A stretch of DNA of 64,000 nt from Streptomyces sp. ISL-100. Its GTDB lineage: Bacteria > Actinomycetota > Actinomycetes > Streptomycetales > Streptomycetaceae. Every line of letters begins with the position of its first letter. Within the stretch, counting starts at the first letter, position 1. The stretch spans positions 124,001-188,000 of the forward strand of contig NZ_JAGGOK010000069.1 of NCBI RefSeq assembly GCF_018614615.1, written 5' to 3'. The notes below the pieces were generated by a model. The model ran no database searches, was not told the origin of the DNA, and worked only from the letters and a program-made list of their open reading frames with translations. The position numbers were made by a program, and so were the translations under genes. Shown piece by piece: positions 62,422-64,000 of this stretch.

Positions 62422-62450
62422 TTGACCGCCCGGTCATGCGCTGGTAACAC
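62422..62450 (+). promoter_or_regulatory. Possible promoter of the small gene at 62536
   Basis: TTGACC (62422-62427), 17-bp spacer, TAACAC (62445-62450), in the 252-bp gap after lipA. Confidence 0.4.
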
Positions 62451-62535
62451 CAATCAGTGACCCTAGGTTTACGCACAGCTGCACACAGCAGTCGCCGTCG
62501 TTCCCGAGTCACCGCCCCGAGGAGGGACCCACACC

Positions 62536-62748
62536 ATGCAGGCCGCGACCCCCGTCCGTGCTCACGCCATCCCGTCCGTCACCGACGCTCTGCGCGCGGT
62601 CGAGTCCCTCCTGATGCGCGGCGGACAGCGCACCGCACGCCGCAACGCCTGGACATCGGTGCTCGAAGACCGGCGCAGGGCCAAGGACCGGGTCGAGGCT
62701 CAGCACGTACTGGAGGCCGTGGCCGACCGGGCTTCCCAGGCAACGTAA
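62536..62748 (+). CDS. Small basic conserved hypothetical protein (70 aa)
   Basis: Starts at ATG 62536 after GAGGAGGGA. Helical and Arg-rich in the second half (RGGQRTARRNAWTSVLEDRRRAKDRVEAQ). No known domain. Conserved at this place before the DUF4191 gene in Streptomyces, as I recall. Its stop codon overlaps the -10 of the next gene. Confidence 0.72.
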   Translation: MQAATPVRAHAIPSVTDALRAVESLLMRGGQRTARRNAWTSVLEDRRRAKDRVEAQHVLEAVADRASQAT

Positions 62749-62758
62749 ACTTCACAGC

Positions 62759-63460
62759 ATGGCGAGGAAGGAACGCGCAGACAACGCGGACACTGCGAAC
62801 CCCGGGCGACTCAAGCAGATTGCCCTGACCTACAAGATGACCCGGCGGGCCGACTCCAAGATCGGTCTCGTTCTCGCGGGCGTGGGCATCGTCACGTTCG
62901 GTGTCTTCCTCGGAATCGGCTTCTTGATCGATCACCCGGTCTATCTGGGCATTCTGGGCTTCCTGCTGGCCTTCCTCGCGATGGCGATCGTCTTCGGACG
63001 CCGCGCCGAGCGGGCGGCCTTCGGGCAGATGGAGGGACAGCCGGGCGCTGCGGCCTCCGTGCTGCAGAACGTCGGGCGCGGCTGGTCGACGACTCCCGCG
63101 GTGACGATGAACCGCAACCAGGACGTCGTACACCGGGCGGTCGGCAAGGCCGGCATTGTTCTGGTGGCCGAGGGCAACCCGAACCGGCTGAAGACCCTGC
63201 TGGCGGCCGAGAAGAAGAAGATGGCGCGCATCGTGGTGGACGTACCGGTCCACGACATCATCATCGGCAACGACGAGGGTCAGGTGCCGCTGAAGAAGCT
63301 GCGCACCACGATGCTCAAGCTGCCGCGCGTCCTCCAGGGCCCCCAGGTGACGAAGACCAACGACCGGCTGCGCGCGATGGGCGACCTGATGTCGAACATG
63401 CCCCTCCCGAAGGGGCCCATGCCCAAGGGCGGGAAGATGCCGCGCGGAAAGATGCGCTGA
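62759..63460 (+). CDS. DUF4191 membrane protein
   Basis: 233 residues with two membrane helices (about 40-85) and a basic cytosolic C-terminal domain (NRNQDVVHRAVGKAGIVLVAEG, then a Met/Pro/Lys-rich tail). This is the DUF4191 pattern. TAAACT ends 7 nt before ATG 62759, so the message is probably leaderless. Its function is unknown; it is conserved next to the RDD gene in actinobacteria. Confidence 0.88.
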   Translation: MARKERADNADTANPGRLKQIALTYKMTRRADSKIGLVLAGVGIVTFGVFLGIGFLIDHPVYLGILGFLLAFLAMAIVFGRRAERAAFGQMEGQPGAAASVLQNVGRGWSTTPAVTMNRNQDVVHRAVGKAGIVLVAEGNPNRLKTLLAAEKKKMARIVVDVPVHDIIIGNDEGQVPLKKLRTTMLKLPRVLQGPQVTKTNDRLRAMGDLMSNMPLPKGPMPKGGKMPRGKMR

Positions 63461-63487
63461 CTCCTCCACACCCGTACGACACACTTC

Positions 63488-63527
63488 GAAGGGCGGCCCG
63501 GAACCGTGAGGTTCCGGGCCGCCCTTC
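63488..63527. terminator. Bidirectional terminator
   Basis: 18-bp perfect arms (starting GAAGGGCGGCCCGG) with a GTGA tetraloop between convergent genes. Confidence 0.9.
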
Positions 63528-63550
63528 TGTCGTTTCTGTCGTTCGTACGG

Positions 63551-64000
63551 TCAGATCCTGACCTGGACGGCGCGTGCGAGGCGGTCGTGCAGGCCGCGGC
63601 CGTCACGGTCCCAGACCAGGGCCGGGATGGCGAGGCACAGCAGCACGCTGCGAACGAGGACGCGGAAGAGGCCGAGGCGGTCGCCGTTCTCCGCGACGAC
63701 GCGCAGGCCGAGGAGGCGCTTGCCGGGCGTCGAGCCGACCGTGCCGACGGTGAGCACGCTCAGTACGAGCAGAACGCCCAGCGCCCAGTTGCCCGAGGCC
63801 TGCCAGTTACCCCCGGTGAGCAGCCCGTATGCGATCAGCATGCACAGGGCCCAGTCGACGAAGAGGGCGCCGAAGCGCCGGCCGAGCGGGGCGATGGCAC
63901 CCGGCCCCTGCTCCGGTAGTCCGAGCCGCTCGCCCCGGTACCCGGTGTCGGCACCCATCTGCTTGGCGGCTTCGCCCGGCCCGGAGAGCCACGATCCGAT
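63551..64000 (-). CDS. RDD-family membrane protein, 5' end cut by window edge
   Basis: The RDD domain is seen in LGRRFGALFVDW (with the conserved Arg) and the later STPGKRLLGLRVV, with three helices. The frame is open to the window edge (IGSWLSGPGEAAKQ before the internal Met at 63958), and relatives carry a similar IGSWLSGP segment near their N-terminus. The true start therefore lies outside the window; the ATG at 63958 has no ribosome site. The function of RDD proteins is uncertain. Confidence 0.88.
   Translation of the reverse strand: MGSWLSGPGEAAKQMGADTGYRGERLGLPEQGPGAIAPLGRRFGALFVDWALCMLIAYGLLTGGNWQASGNWALGVLLVLSVLTVGTVGSTPGKRLLGLRVVAENGDRLGLFRVLVRSVLLCLAIPALVWDRDGRGLHDRLARAVQVRI

Overview
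The window is chromosomal DNA from a Streptomyces or very close actinomycete. The evidence is the very high G+C content, frequent GTG starts, ATGA/GTGA start-stop overlaps, many apparently leaderless genes, and a gene order that I recall (not checked here) as matching the S. coelicolor core around SCO2145-SCO2197. It is almost entirely housekeeping DNA. The obvious additions are one IS607-type element and one long two-part membrane protein.

Layout. 1-2642: a PLP enzyme behind a SAM-IV riboswitch, then trpD. 2770-12051: the aerobic respiratory block, in two minus-strand operons (ctaE-qcrC-qcrA-qcrB and ctaC-ctaD-ctaF) separated by a degenerate receiver protein and an L,D-transpeptidase lipoprotein. 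12322-18632: a cysteine desulfurase fused to a TusA domain, an adenosine-kinase-like PfkB enzyme, two Streptomyces-type proteins of unknown function, ErpA-type IscA and the Fe-S enzyme NadA, so sulfur and Fe-S supply sits beside users of Fe-S and haem. 19293-25760: an RND transporter, a NarL/DesK-type two-component pair and PspA with its partner, which together look like an envelope module. 26010-28609: a DUF3043 membrane protein, a methyltransferase that seems to start with CTG, and an HtrA-like lipoprotein protease. 29114-35773: cobalamin nucleotide-loop genes (cobU fused to a metallo-beta-lactamase-like domain, cobT, cobS), interrupted by an MprF-like transferase, a rhomboid-like protein and an opposing membrane protein. 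35864-38503: an 879-residue protein with an intracellular NTPase-like half, one membrane span and an extracellular substrate-binding-protein-like half.

38937-47881 holds pepA and the pyruvate dehydrogenase complex: lpd (E3), a double-lipoyl E2, a GntR regulator and aceE (E1). A perfect 17-bp palindrome covers the -35 and spacer of the putative aceE promoter. lipB and lipA, which make the lipoyl cofactor needed by E2, follow about 12 kb downstream (60392-62283). Between them lie a WYL regulator with a short-chain dehydrogenase, the IS607-type element (serine recombinase plus TnpB), a DUF4240 protein, a second dehydrogenase divergent from a TetR regulator with a clear operator-like palindrome, a SpoIIE-type phosphatase, a TIGR01777 epimerase, an FAD oxidoreductase and an HTH/TPR regulator. 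The window ends in an RDD membrane protein cut by the right edge.

Five related palindromic intergenic repeats (CGCCGG-AGGGGCT type) are spread through the window, three of them between convergent genes. No rRNA, tRNA or CRISPR array was found.
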